Made by a program: the position numbers and the translations under genes. Positions 12,206 to 21,955 of a stretch of DNA of 64,000 bases are shown one piece after another (position 1 is the stretch's first letter; each line of letters begins with the position of its first letter). The stretch is from Apodospora peruviana (taxonomy: Eukaryota > Ascomycota > Sordariomycetes > Sordariales > Lasiosphaeriaceae). The stretch is from positions 558,001 through 622,000 of the forward strand of contig JAUEDM010000004.1 of the NCBI GenBank assembly GCA_033439685.1. Direction: 5' to 3'. The notes below the pieces were generated by a model. The model was not told where the DNA came from, searched no databases, and saw only the letters and a list, made by a program, of their open reading frames with translations.

Positions 12206-13011
12206 ATGAGTGTATCAACAGCCATAGCTCAGTGCCTGTCCTTGTTTCATCATACAGTCGTTTCTCCGCAGGTTTACTCATCATTTTTCTCGTTCTCTGG
12301 CTGAGGTTCTGCTCATATCGTCATTCCTCACTGGCTTCGCTCCCGCTGAAAATTGCAGGTGGCGTTTCACTTCTTCCAGGGCCTTCTGGTGGTCCTCCTG
12401 GCATTCTTCGTCACCGCGACCAGATCCTCCAAACACCCATCCCGTATTGCTGCCGCGACGGCCCTCGACGCGATGTATTTTGGAAGTTCCGGCCCAATCC
12501 AGACCGCCGGCGAACCGACATCCGCAACCTCGAGCCTTTCATTCCCAATAAAGACTGGTTCCACGAAGCATCAAGGCGCCTCCGCCCACCCCTCTGTGTC
12601 TGCGAGTCGGCCGTGTTCAGCACATCTTCTTATGTCACTCATACCACTCTGCCTACCCCATCGGGCTGTTCGATGTACTTCCACGCGGGCATTGGACGGC
12701 GTATTGTGTCGCCTTATAACAACCTGGCCAGTCTACTGCCAACTCTGTTGCCACGATCGTCTCTGCCAGTCAGGTCGGTATCCGGGTGCACGCAGACGGT
12801 GAACTTGGCCAAGAAGATGAATAAGGCAAACCCCCAGACGATCTACCTCAGCACTGTCACTTCGACGGCATTTATGAGCTGCCACTGTCCGAACTTGGCG
12901 ACTTTTAACATTGGTGGGCATGGACCTGTGATCCACCCAACAATGACTGTCACTGCGTCGTGACCTACAACCACAACGGTGTTTCAGTGTAGCATAACCC
13001 CTTTCATATAG
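12206..13011 (+). pseudogene. Broken member of the secreted CxGC family
   Basis: I do not recognise a named family, but this locus is related to the genes at 13522-14478 and 16915-17856. A frame from about 12353 encodes a signal-peptide-like stretch (FFQGLLVVLLAFFVTA) and a Ser/Thr/Ala-rich region. The related C-terminal module is in a different frame (12601-12963): Cys, 30 residues, then CHC where relatives have CxGC, then NIGGHGP and a TGA at 12961. Reading past that TGA in the same frame gives PTTTTVFQC, which places the fourth Cys 33 residues after the motif, matching the relatives (32-37). So the locus seems to carry a frame change near 12600, a one-residue loss in CxGC and a premature stop. 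An upstream exon from ATG 12206, with an intron 12272-12358, would supply a start codon but is speculative. The alternative is a functional gene with unrecognised introns. Confidence 0.5.
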
Positions 13012-13521
13012 GATTATCTGGGGTCTGTTTTGCTTTCTTTGGGTTCTTGGGGTTTTGGGGAGGGCCGTGTCGCCGCGAAGTTGAAAAATGAGAGCCGGCC
13101 GGTCATCTGCATCTCAATGGATACACCTTAATGGATAATACCTATTACCTTACTTCAGTACTCGCACCTAGAGAAGACATTCACTCGCGTTACTTGGTAA
13201 TACTTTTTCAAGACCTGTTCTGCCAGTGAAGTCGTGATTCTCTTACTTCCTCTGCCTCTTGTTTCTTCAACCCATCCATCCGATTTGATTTCCTTTTGGT
13301 TTTTACTAATGAGAAATGAGCTCAGTTCGACCATGCATCAAATTAGTACCTGCTTCACTTTTTTCCATTCATCCATTTCATTTTTTTTTTTCAAGACGCA
13401 CAGGAACTCGAAATAGATGGACGAAGTAAACCTGGATGACTTGAAAAGAAAATCATATCCCCACTAAACATGGTTTCGCTTTTCGAAATGGTAAAAAGCC
13501 AGATGTGATCAAGGTAATCAA
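13012..13521. other. Convergent intergenic region
   Basis: Lies between the convergent members A and B of the CxGC family. It is T-rich, with homopolymer runs near 13380-13395. No coding frame is supported. Confidence 0.55.
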
Positions 13522-14478
13522 TCACACCCTGGACCAGTACCTCGACTGACTCAACGTAACAGTCGTGGTACACAGCACAGTGGTTCGCGTGCGCGTTCCC
13601 GTCACGATGACGGTAGCGTAGGAAGTCCTCGCTTTCGTGGCAGCAGTCGGGATTTTGTGTGTAGGCAACTCGCTCCGCGGCGGTGGCTGTGGTGGGTTAC
13701 CGCCTCCACACTCTCCTCTCGATGCTGACGCAGATGAAGTTGTGCTGCTGCTGCTGCTGACAGTGGTGACTGGCGGTTCATCGTCATCACGCTTGGGAAG
13801 TGCTCCGTGCCCTCCTGGTCCGACGGGACGGCGGCACGTGTCGTATCTAGTCGAGATCGTGGTCGCGGACCAGAACTTGCGCGTCAGGGTTACTGTTATT
13901 GTAGCAATACTGGTCGGTGCTGCTATCCCTTGTGGATGGCGTCCAGCTATTATCTGCGTGGTTGTAGGCTCGACAGCTCGAGTGCGCAGCGTGACAGGCC
14001 CTAACGCCACGGACGTCTCGATAGTAAACACGCATTCAGACGCGCTGGTATCAGTACTATCGTCAGTGGGTGGCCGTAGTCTTGGTGGCGGCCTTTGGGT
14101 CGGTTTGGGGTGTGGCGGAAGTAACGACGACGATGACGACTCGGAGAAACAGACGGTCCTGGTAATGTTATAAGGTTCCTTTGCCGTCGTCCTGGCCGTG
14201 ATGATCTCCTGCGGGCCAACTCCGCCGTAGTTTGGCGCCAGTGTGGTGGTCATGGACAAAAGACATCCGTGACAGGGCACGTAGGCGAGCACGGTAGAGG
14301 TGGTGGTGTAGACGGTGTATACCACCTCGGGTGTAAAGCTACCAACAAACCCAGAGACGTAGGAGGTTAGGTATGTGATGCATGGTGCTGTCGGTTCAGG
14401 CTGCTCCAAGGGAAGTGGGTTGGCGGCGGCACCGGCTCTCAGTAGTGCCAAGCATGACAGGAGAAAATAAGAAGCCAT
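13522..14478 (-). CDS. Secreted Thr/Ser-rich protein of the CxGC family
   Basis: Unrecognised family, 318 aa, single exon. The start at 14478 gives a clear signal peptide (MASYFLLSCLALLRAGAAA); an in-frame non-ATG extension upstream would spoil it. Seen: a first module with Cys33, a Tyr/Thr/Val-rich beta-like run (YTVYTTTSTVLAYV), CHGC at 69-72, a GGVGP turn, and Cys110. A Ser/Pro-rich linker follows, then a second Thr/Val-rich module lacking CxGC, a dibasic KRD site near residue 237 (possible Kex2 cleavage), and another Thr-rich tail. Probably heavily O-glycosylated and exported (inference). It faces the broken paralogue at 12.2-13.0 kb and has a TATAAAT element about 75 bp upstream. The C-terminus lacks the closing Cys of the module, so a missed last exon is possible. 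Confidence 0.72.
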   Translation of the reverse strand: MASYFLLSCLALLRAGAAANPLPLEQPEPTAPCITYLTSYVSGFVGSFTPEVVYTVYTTTSTVLAYVPCHGCLLSMTTTLAPNYGGVGPQEIITARTTAKEPYNITRTVCFSESSSSSLLPPHPKPTQRPPPRLRPPTDDSTDTSASECVFTIETSVALGPVTLRTRAVEPTTTQIIAGRHPQGIAAPTSIATITVTLTRKFWSATTISTRYDTCRRPVGPGGHGALPKRDDDEPPVTTVSSSSSTTSSASASRGECGGGNPPQPPPRSELPTHKIPTAATKARTSYATVIVTGTRTRTTVLCTTTVTLSQSRYWSRV

Positions 14479-14552
14479 CGCTACTTGTTGGCACAATGTA
14501 TAAGGTTGTGAACCCAGGTTATAACCAGACTGATGGTCAACTTTGATTGAAC

Positions 14553-14559
14553 ATTTATA
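14553..14559 (-). promoter_or_regulatory. TATA box (TATAAAT) of the minus-strand CxGC gene
   Basis: TATAAAT on the minus strand, 75 bases before the ATG at 14478, in a setting with no other A/T-rich element nearby. Confidence 0.5.
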
Positions 14560-15786
14560 CCAAGGAGACTCCAAATGTCCCTTGGAAGAGAGATGGGTGA
14601 CGCCATGATGGACAAGTTTCTAGGTTCACGGCAGAGGGGCAAGTACCATTCTCGTTTGGCGCCTTTATTGCCAACAGAGCACACCACGGTGCTACAAGAC
14701 TGTGAGCCTGACGCCGGTCAGGAGACTCCATCATCATAACAGCGGGGAGCACACCAAAAGTTCCAGAGACTCAAGGAGAAATTTTCGGTGAATACGAAAC
14801 CAGAAATGGCTAAATGGATTCTACTGCAGCCAACTGAAAGAAGAAAAGAGAAGAAGTTAAAAGAAGGTGGAGTGATTGTCTTGGAGATGGTCGATCGACA
14901 AACTCGATATCTTTGGATTCCAGGATGGAGCCGGAGTAGGGAAAAGCAAAGACGGTAGGATTGTATAGAAAACCGGATATTAGTCTAAATCGTAAAAGGG
15001 GGTTTCAGCGAATGACAGTGCGTGTCACCTGAGGGTAAACCACTTCAGGTGATATTATTTGCTGTTCAACATTACCCCGAGCCCCGGCTGCTCGCCATGA
15101 ACTATGTTAAGTAGTGCGGTCTCCGGCCCTTGGTCGGAGTGGGGCGAGAAAAGGGAAAATACAATTGGTGCAGATAAATAAATGCAATGTTCCGGTGTTG
15201 CAGTTTGCACACATCTGACAGTGCTCATTGCAGCTGCGGGGAAGGATGTCGTTGAAGAAGACCGACGATGCGTTTTGAGGCTCAAAGGTCGGGAATGCTA
15301 TTCTGGTCCTGGGACGTCCCGGTCCTTGGCATTCCGATCCAGATCCGAACATGATGATTGACCGATGGTGTTTTGACACCACCGACCGAGAAAAGCCGAT
15401 GGAATCCATGAAAACCGAGCACCCAATGATTGGCGAATGGAAGGAACAATTTAGGTACTTCAATGGGGGTTCGTCTTAGCACTAGTTCTAACAGGGACGA
15501 CGGGAGAGCGCCGGTGGTGGCCGCGGTGGGCGCTCCTTCTATTTTTAAACTTGTTTCCAGATCATACTCCGTAATCCGTACCTTCCAGGTTATTTAAATG
15601 GAAGGTCCCCACACTTGCCGGCCGTCTTAGGGTTTCTTGGCAGATGGGTGGTTCAACCACAGCATCTTAATAAGGTAGCTTGTGTCCTTTCCTTTCTCAT
15701 CAGTTCATCCGCCCTACCATTCTCCAGATTGCAAGGTCAACCTCGATAGTGGCCCATACAACATGGCACGGCGCGAACGATCAGGT

Positions 15787-15787
<1 letters not shown>

Positions 15788-15824
<37 letters not shown>
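15788..15824. repeat. Uninterrupted poly(T) tract, 37 bases
   Basis: Thirty-seven consecutive T on the plus strand, i.e. a poly(A) tract read on the minus strand. This is far longer than any other homopolymer in the window. It could be a simple-repeat expansion or the 3' tail of a minus-strand retroposed sequence. No reverse-transcriptase remnant was seen. Confidence 0.9.
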
Positions 15825-15825
<1 letters not shown>

Positions 15826-16795
15826 GTGCTGCCACGACACGATAGTCTTCGACCTCCACGTCCACAGCTTTGGCCCTTTGGCTGCAGTTGCACCAGCACC
15901 AGCACCGGCACCGGCAACCCACAGAGACACCGCTTTGTCGGCCATCCTCTCCTTCGGTTGGGAAATACCGAGACCCGCCGTTCAGCAAGACGTGGGCTGG
16001 TAGGTGTAATATCTGTTTATTAACTGTGGCAGGATTGGGCCATGTCGATATTGTGCTTTCGTACTCACCGAATTTATCCGCCCAATCAACCACCATGGCA
16101 CCCCCCTGCTTGCTCGCTTGTTCCATCGAGAATCTCTGCTGTCTGCCTCTTTATTCTTCACGTGTTACATCACAGTCAAGGATTGTGCCAGCACCTCCCC
16201 CGCCTTCCACCAGAATCCAGGAGAGAGGAGTCTCTACCACCGCGGCAGCATTCTGGTTCGTTTACGTACCCAATTGCCAGGCTATCACTTCGACGGGGCC
16301 ATTGATCTTGCGGCGCAAGACCCCGAATACCTCGTTAGCGTAGTGTTGCAATATATCGCTGGACTCGGTCCCGAACTTTTTCCTCCTTCTGTTTCCAAAA
16401 ATGACGGGCCCACTGCACCCTCCAGACCAGGCACGCTCTGAGTAACCTTTCTCTACCGCTCGCCGTCCGGATTCGAGAAGCTTGTCTCCTTTCACCTCCA
16501 GGAAATTTCCCCTTGTGTGAACCACCCGTCCGACCTCAGGTCCGCCATCCGGGATCACAGGATGCACCAGACCACACCATACTCTGCTGGACCCAAGTAC
16601 AAACAGCATACGTCACAACGTCTAGTCCACCTTCTACGCCACTGAGATGCACGAGGCAGGCGACTGCAACACTGCAAGGGGCACTCACTTTGCAATGCGC
16701 CAGCCATCGTGCTGACACCACGCCTGTCGTCCCTGTTGTTGCGCGCCGGACCGGACACCTGTGTCCGTGACAGTTTCGGAGCAGCACATTGGCTT

Positions 16796-16801
16796 TATAA
16801 A
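16796..16801 (+). promoter_or_regulatory. TATA box of the plus-strand CxGC gene
   Basis: TATAAA inside the palindromic TTTATAAAG, 114 bases before the ATG at 16915. Confidence 0.5.
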
Positions 16802-16914
16802 GTACCGGGTCCAGTCCAACTCAAATTCCATGGGCCGGGTTGAAAGCATCAGCAGCACATCTGCATATTTGGCATCTTTTGTGGCGCAGGATCTGCACCT
16901 GTCGCTCGACAGCC

Positions 16915-17856
16915 ATGATGATGTCGAAATTTCTCCTTTGGTCGGCAATATTAGCCCGCGCTTTGTGCTCGCCACTTCTTCCGCATGAAGTGAAAAGGGA
17001 CGAGACATTATCATTCAACCCAGGCGGCCCCATGATCACAGCTTTGTCGCCAACTACGACTGCTTCATCGCCGATCGCCGCAATACCTTCATCGCCATGT
17101 CCGGCTCCCGGAAGCTCGGGACACAGGGGCCACAGATTACACAGCCTTCAACCACCTCAAACCGCGCCAATACCCATCAATCCAAGAGCAGACCCGCAGC
17201 TGGCTACACCAACAGCAAGCCCAGCTCTTCTATTACCATCAACAACAGCAGGGTGCACAACGACAACCTCACCAAAGGTGGCAAGCCCATGTTTCTGGGA
17301 CGGAACCCAAACAATATACCCTTCAACAACGACACTATCTCGGCAGGTTGACTGCCATGGGTGTGATCATGTTTTTGTACAGGAAGAGTGGTGGTACTGT
17401 CCCAACATGGTCGTCAATGCCACCGAGAAGGTATCCACGCCTTCCACTTACTGGAGCACAGTATGTGCGCCATCAAAAATTCCCGGCCAGGCCAAAAAAG
17501 CGGACTCGTTGGCAGCTACGACGACCGATGACACTATCACTCTGCGTTCACCTGTGATCACAAGCCCGCCAGAAGCTGTGGCCCAAATTCAAGCGAGGCC
17601 CAGGAGAGGTGGTGGACGGAGCCCACAGATGGATGATAATGCGGCATGTCCAACAACATTTGTGGTTCAACCAGAGCAATCTGCGGGGAAGACGCTGACG
17701 AGATATTCGAAATACACGACTACTACGGTATATCTGGACTGCGGTGGCTGCCCCCTCGTGGTTAGCACAGCATTAGCGGGCTATGGACCGGCAGGGCAGT
17801 TTACCAAGACAACTACGCTACCCGTGGGCATAACAACGGCGTATGCATGCTATTAA
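16915..17856 (+). CDS. Secreted two-module protein of the CxGC family
   Basis: Unrecognised family, 313 aa, single exon. The first of three consecutive ATGs (16915) gives a signal peptide (KFLLWSAILARALCS), followed at residues 27-28 by a Lys-Arg pair that looks like a Kex2 pro-peptide site. After a Pro/Ser-rich region come two clear modules. Module 1 is Cys126, CHGC 147-150, Cys184, with an extra Cys162. Module 2 is Cys245, CGGC 276-279, Cys312. Each has a Thr/Tyr/Val-rich strand just before CxGC and a Thr-rich strand before the last Cys; module 2 also has a GYGP turn. Four cysteines per module at matching spacing suggest two disulphides each (inference). The clean duplication inside this protein is the best evidence that the module is a real domain. 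Cell-wall or secreted role likely; activity unknown. Confidence 0.78.
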   Translation: MMMSKFLLWSAILARALCSPLLPHEVKRDETLSFNPGGPMITALSPTTTASSPIAAIPSSPCPAPGSSGHRGHRLHSLQPPQTAPIPINPRADPQLATPTASPALLLPSTTAGCTTTTSPKVASPCFWDGTQTIYPSTTTLSRQVDCHGCDHVFVQEEWWYCPNMVVNATEKVSTPSTYWSTVCAPSKIPGQAKKADSLAATTTDDTITLRSPVITSPPEAVAQIQARPRRGGGRSPQMDDNAACPTTFVVQPEQSAGKTLTRYSKYTTTTVYLDCGGCPLVVSTALAGYGPAGQFTKTTTLPVGITTAYACY

Positions 17857-18295
17857 TGGCAACGCTAGGTTTTTCATAGGGAGAATGTGGAGTTATTGTA
17901 CGATTAGTACTCGATATTATTAGAACATGGGATACCCAGGTACAAGGTTAGGTTGGGTTGTGTCAAGCATTGAAAACTTTGCCAGCAATTATTGCTTTTC
18001 TTATTCAAAAATGTCTTGGAACTGCCTGCGCCTGTTGACCAGCCCGCGGGGGCTTTCCAAAAGTGGCTGACCTGGAGTTGTAATTGTACTCCTCAGCTTT
18101 CAACTGTCCGGATGCCCCAGTGGCGGATTGACGCGGAGACACACAGGATGCCAATATTGTAGCAACGTATCGATTGAGTATCGATTGAGTATCTACTGAG
18201 TGAAACATTGCAGCCATCGCCATAAGAAAACCTGGGCCTCTGGCTAGAAACCCACGCCACAAGCCATCCTCACTGCCAGTTCTGCGATTCGACAG
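17857..18295. other. Intergenic, no gene seen
   Basis: Convergent 3' flanks. A small imperfect duplication (TATCGATTGAG twice, 18167-18190) is the only structure noted. Confidence 0.5.
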
Positions 18296-18754
18296 TCAGA
18301 CCCCCATCTGGTTGCCTTTCTGGACTACGGTAGTTGAACCGGTCCGACAACAGCAGCGACCACGATCACGGCAGCATATATAAACCCCCGGGGCCACGAT
18401 CTCACTCCCAGACGACGATCCAGTCGAAGCCGAAGCCGAAACAGCTGAGTCAGGGCGGGCCGGGCGGATGTGGCAGATATAAAAGTGGTAGAGGCCGAGC
18501 GGAATCATGGCGAGGGGCCAGAGCAGACACAGGGCGAAGGATATTGGGATAATGACGAGCAGGAAGGCGGGACATCGGCATAGGTTTGGCAAGCGTCGTT
18601 CGACGTAGAAGAGGAGAGATAAGCTTGGAAGGATGGAGAGGTGGACGTAGAGAGCGAGGGCGATGTAGAAGAGGAGTTTGAGGACCATCTTGAGGGCGGC
18701 GGCGAGAATTGCCTCGTAATCGGCCGAGCGGCGGATGGACTCGTAGTTAAGCAT
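18296..18754 (-). CDS. Small predicted membrane protein, 152 aa
   Basis: Not recognised. ATG at 18754. Two hydrophobic blocks are visible: a leucine-rich one at about residues 21-48 (VLKLLFYIALALYVHLSIL and on) and a second at about 64-92 (FLLVIIPISFALCLLWPLA), followed by a Ser/Gly-rich segment and a Cys-rich end (ICCRDRGRCCCR). The pattern suggests a two-to-three-pass membrane protein with a short tail. No homologue comes to mind, so it could be a spurious frame. Confidence 0.42.
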   Translation of the reverse strand: MLNYESIRRSADYEAILAAALKMVLKLLFYIALALYVHLSILPSLSLLFYVERRLPNLCRCPAFLLVIIPISFALCLLWPLAMIPLGLYHFYICHIRPARPDSAVSASASTGSSSGSEIVAPGVYICCRDRGRCCCRTGSTTVVQKGNQMGV

Positions 18755-19323
18755 TGTAACGCGGATGCTGGATGCAAGATATAACTGATATCAGTTGAGG
18801 GAGGAAAAGGACAGAGGTTTGGCGGAGTGGGTAAGTGCGAGATGGTTCGACAGTGAGCTTGAGGGCGGAACCATGACAGGGGGGGGGGGTGTGCCTAGGT
18901 AGGCACTGGACTACGACGGAGCTCGCTGGTGTCCAGTAGCCGTTGAACGGTGTGGTGAAGAAGACACGTCAAAAAGTTCAGCGACTCAGCATCTCCAACC
19001 TGTTAAGGAATTTCGGGCGAGCACCAGAAAAAACGTCAGCCAACTAACTTAAACCTAATGTATCCACAAGCTTATATCAGAATTATCCCGCCTTATTAGA
19101 TCGTTTGTAGCTCTCAAAGAAGAGTCTGAGCTACATGACCAGAAACCATGTGTCTTTCCACTGTTCTGCGCCAAAGGAGCAAATAACAAAGCAGCGAACA
19201 AGCAGGAGAGAAAGGAAGCCATAGAGTTGGGAACACAAGACGGTTATCGCGATGTTAAAGAGAGTAGTAGTAATAAAATCAAGGCAAAACATCCACTTCA
19301 TTACTGAAGCTAAGCTGCTCTGC
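18755..19323. other. Intergenic with CCTAGGTA-type motif
   Basis: Contains an 11-base G run (18879-18889) and the near-palindrome TGCCTAGGTAGGCA (18892-18905). No gene seen. Confidence 0.5.
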
Positions 19324-20185
19324 TCAGCGTGGCCATGTACAATTGTTCCAAGGCCCCGGAGGATAGCCCTTGTTCTTGTCCTCGTTCTCATACCTCAAGC
19401 AGACCTCAGTCGTCAAACAGTAGATCCTCTTTCCATCGACCGTCTTGGCGTCAAACGTGAAATTATACCACCCCTGCATTGCATTAGAAAGTCTCTCGTG
19501 TCAGCCATAAACATCTTGTTATCACCGAAAGGATTGACAGCAAGGAAAAAGAACAGAAAGTACTGACAGGAACGTTAAGAAACAGGGGCCAAATATAACC
19601 CCACGAGGTGACCAGCGCCCAGCCCTTCTCGGGCGGTGGACAGGTCACGTTCCTTTTGCTACCCAACGGCTGCATGATCTCGCTCATGAGGCAAAAGTCT
19701 TCTTTGATGATGGTCCCGCCGGAGCCGGGTGGGTGGCCGTATTCCTCGCAGTGCGAACCGCAGTCTTCTCTGACGCTGAGGGTTGCGTTTTCACCGAAAG
19801 TGTCCAGGAAGTTGCCGTAGATGTTGACGGTGAATTCGTCGTCGCTGTTCGATCTCTGTCAGAACTCGGCCAAAGAAAGGAGGTTGGTGAAGAACCACCG
19901 TAATTAAGTAGAGACAAGGCAATTAAGACAATTGGATGCGGTGATGACTTACATATAAACAGGTTGGCGCGTCAGCTCGACGGAAGTAATGTTGAAGAGA
20001 TCGGTCGGGCTCGATACATGGCAGAACCTGAAGGGCGTGCCGCCGGGAACTTCTTTGCCAATCATCGAAAGTCTATTGCTGTTGCTGTTGCTGTTTCTGT
20101 TGCTGCTCGTCAAGGTCTTTTGTGTGTTTCGTAATCCAGACAATGAGAGCGCTCTTAGACCACCCTCCCACAGTGAAAACCGCAT
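19324..20185 (-). CDS. ML-domain (MD-2/NPC2-like) lipid-binding protein
   Basis: Predicted lipid-recognition protein of the ML/NPC2 family, which in fungi includes phosphatidylglycerol/phosphatidylinositol transfer proteins. Three exons: 20185-19953, 19853-19568, 19473-19324. Introns are 99 and 94 nt, and phases fit (AT+A = Ile; then phase 0), giving 222 aa. Seen: FRFCHVSSPTDLFNITSVEL at the start of the fold, DDEFTVNIYGNF as a beta strand, paired cysteines (EDCGSHC, DFCLM, VTCPPP, IYCLTTEVC) and GWYNFTFDAKTVDGKRIYC as the typical closing strands. Several N-x-T sites fit secretion. The region before residue 60 is odd: no hydrophobic signal peptide, but an (SN)n stretch from a CAGCAA-type repeat. 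A first exon with the signal peptide may be missed, or translation may start at MIGKEVPGG. The domain call is good; the N-terminus is uncertain. Confidence 0.76.
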
Positions 20186-20640
20186 CTTGAACGACAAGAC
20201 TGCAGTCAAGTGTTCGCGTTACGAAGGACGAGGTTGGATGCCCTTTCTTGATGGGATAAAATGCTCTTTATGCGTTGAAGACCATGGAATGGAGAAAAGC
20301 TGTGTGAAGGATTATGTTTGTTTTAGTGAACGCGGATGTAGTCTAAAGGATTGGAACTCAAGCTCGCCTCTGATACACTTGTAGGCAATAAAGCACGTGC
20401 GTGCTCTATTCGGACTGTTTGGTGTTTTGTCAAGTTTGGGTCTTGATGCGTTTCTCCAGGCTACAATATAAATGGTGGCTGTGCAACAAAAAGGAATGAA
20501 ACGCGTTTTGACGGGACCGCTATCCTCGCCTTTAATGCTCTAATTCTCCTATAGGTATCAGATGTTGATTATTTACCGTAGAATAGTGTATTTATGAGAG
20601 TCACTGCCTACTATTATTTGTATAAACCCTGGGAAGCGTC
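20186..20640. other. Intergenic, no gene seen
   Basis: May include a missed first exon of the ML-domain gene. Otherwise nothing is supported. Confidence 0.45.
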
Positions 20641-21108
20641 CTAGATTTCCATTTGTTGAAAACGTTCGGCAATTGTAGGGCGGGGGTATCCAATCCACTC
20701 AAGGTTCTCGTCCAGATAATCTGGGTCATCTCCCACATCCTTCAATGCCCCGGTGCCGCCAGCGATGGCGAAGATCTTTGTGCATGCCCACTGGACCTTA
20801 AAGGCTGCCAGCATATGGTTGGTTGGCGTGCTGTGTTTCGACATCAACATAGAAAATGTCACGGGTTCGTAGGGAGTGCCAGATGGAGTGTTGTCCATCA
20901 TCCATGAATACAGGGCTGGAGGATGCCAGATCGCCGTATGTTTTGCCAAGCATGCTCTCCAGCGCCTCGCGGCGTTGTGATGTCTTGTCCGTCGTGAGGA
21001 GTGGGCCTTTTGAAGCCAATGTCTCTGTGCCGGGGCACCCAGTGAAACTGCAATATAAACCCTGTAGACCAACTTTCCAAACGTCTGAACGGGCTCAGGT
21101 AGTCTCAT
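20641..21108 (-). pseudogene. Possible decayed coding region with a GGTG motif
   Basis: A 155-codon frame from ATG 21108 ends in a stretch that looks coding (FKVQWACTKIFAIAGGTGAL, then DENLEWIGYP). The GGTG turn after a hydrophobic strand recalls dirigent/allene-oxide-cyclase-like barrels. Its N-terminal half (Arg/His/Ala-rich) does not look coding, while a parallel frame at 20798-21019 does (LLTTDKTSQRREALESMLG). This suggests a frame change near 20880 or unresolved introns. Function unknown, and family resemblance is weak. Confidence 0.3.
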
Positions 21109-21955
21109 GGCAGTCAACTTTAAGGTACCTACTCTCCTTTTCTTTATCTTGATTCATAGGAAACCTGAACTCTGCTGTCGCGTGACCAGGGGGCTACCAT
21201 GTGCTTTTGCTGGCCCGGGTCTTTGTATGAATTTGCGGCGCCTGGAAGCCCTAGACTAGACAAAAACGAGTATAGGCTCTCATCCGAGACGTTTCCTAAT
21301 CTCCCGGGTCAAACGCAACATCATGTCTCCGGCAGCTAGGTGCAGATTCTACATACCTACCACAAAGGACCCGGGAGTCGGGTAAGTCTTGACCAAGCCA
21401 TTGTCAAGCGTGGGATGTTGCCCCCTTGTCGGGACTCGGCAGTAAAACGCGGCTCCAAGCTTGCTGCTTTATTTTGCTGCCTGGCTGTGCTGGCAAAAAC
21501 GGCCCCAGCGTTTTCAGGGGGGGCCTACTAGCCCTATCACTACTTTAGCCTTGATCTGTTATGGGAGTGGCTGAAGACGGCAGGGTACGCAGGGATCTCC
21601 ATTGACAGACCAATCATGCCCTTGGGGGCTCATGATTATAAAGACCTTTTGTTCGAGGGGCTGTGCTTACGTGTGGACTTTGGTGCTGGTCCCAAAACAC
21701 CAACCCTTGAAGTTGGGATGACGCCAAGGAGTTAGTGATGCTTTCTTGGCGTCAGCTCTAGGACAAATCGACAACGGTGTTCAGCTTGGCCCACCATCGA
21801 GATTGTCTCTTTGAATCCTGCTGGGAGTGTTGTCTGATGATAAAATGTTGATCGAGTGCTCGTGGTTTTTTTAATCAATTTTCTTTTCTCTTCGTGGCTC
21901 TCTCTCTCTTTCAGAATAGTGGCAGACAAACCGACGACGACAACCATCAGTAACA
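21109..21955. other. Promoter region of the LtrA gene
   Basis: Contains a TTATAAAG element near 21637 and a CT-rich tract ending TCTCTTTCAG (about 21898-21913), which could be the 3' end of a leader intron shortly before the ATG at 21956. No separate gene seen. Confidence 0.45.

Larger units (their letters stand above)
14479..16914. other. Divergent intergenic region between two CxGC genes
   Basis: About 2.4 kb. It contains a 37-base poly(T) tract (15788-15824) and two TATA elements, one for each flanking CxGC gene. A frame at 16118-16343 reads TTAAAFWFVYVPNC followed by TSTGP, faintly like the CxGC module, but this is too weak to call. No other gene is supported. Confidence 0.5.

Noticed and set aside
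12232..12963. The 243-codon plus-strand frame read as one complete gene
   Set aside because: Its first half (Pro/Arg/Cys-rich) has no signal peptide or module similarity, while the signal-peptide-like part is in another frame. It was therefore treated as part of a broken CxGC locus.
13637..14173. 178-codon plus-strand frame opposite the minus-strand CxGC gene
   Set aside because: Exact antisense shadow of a Thr/Ser/Pro-rich coding region; no motif of its own.
16118..16343. Possible fourth copy of the CxGC module (TTAAAFWFVYVPNC)
   Set aside because: Only one cysteine and a short Thr/Tyr match; no signal peptide or closing Cys. Too weak to call.
8930..17856. A secondary-metabolite gene cluster driven by the Zn2Cys6 factor
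   Set aside because: No polyketide synthase, peptide synthetase, terpene cyclase, P450 or transporter lies nearby.
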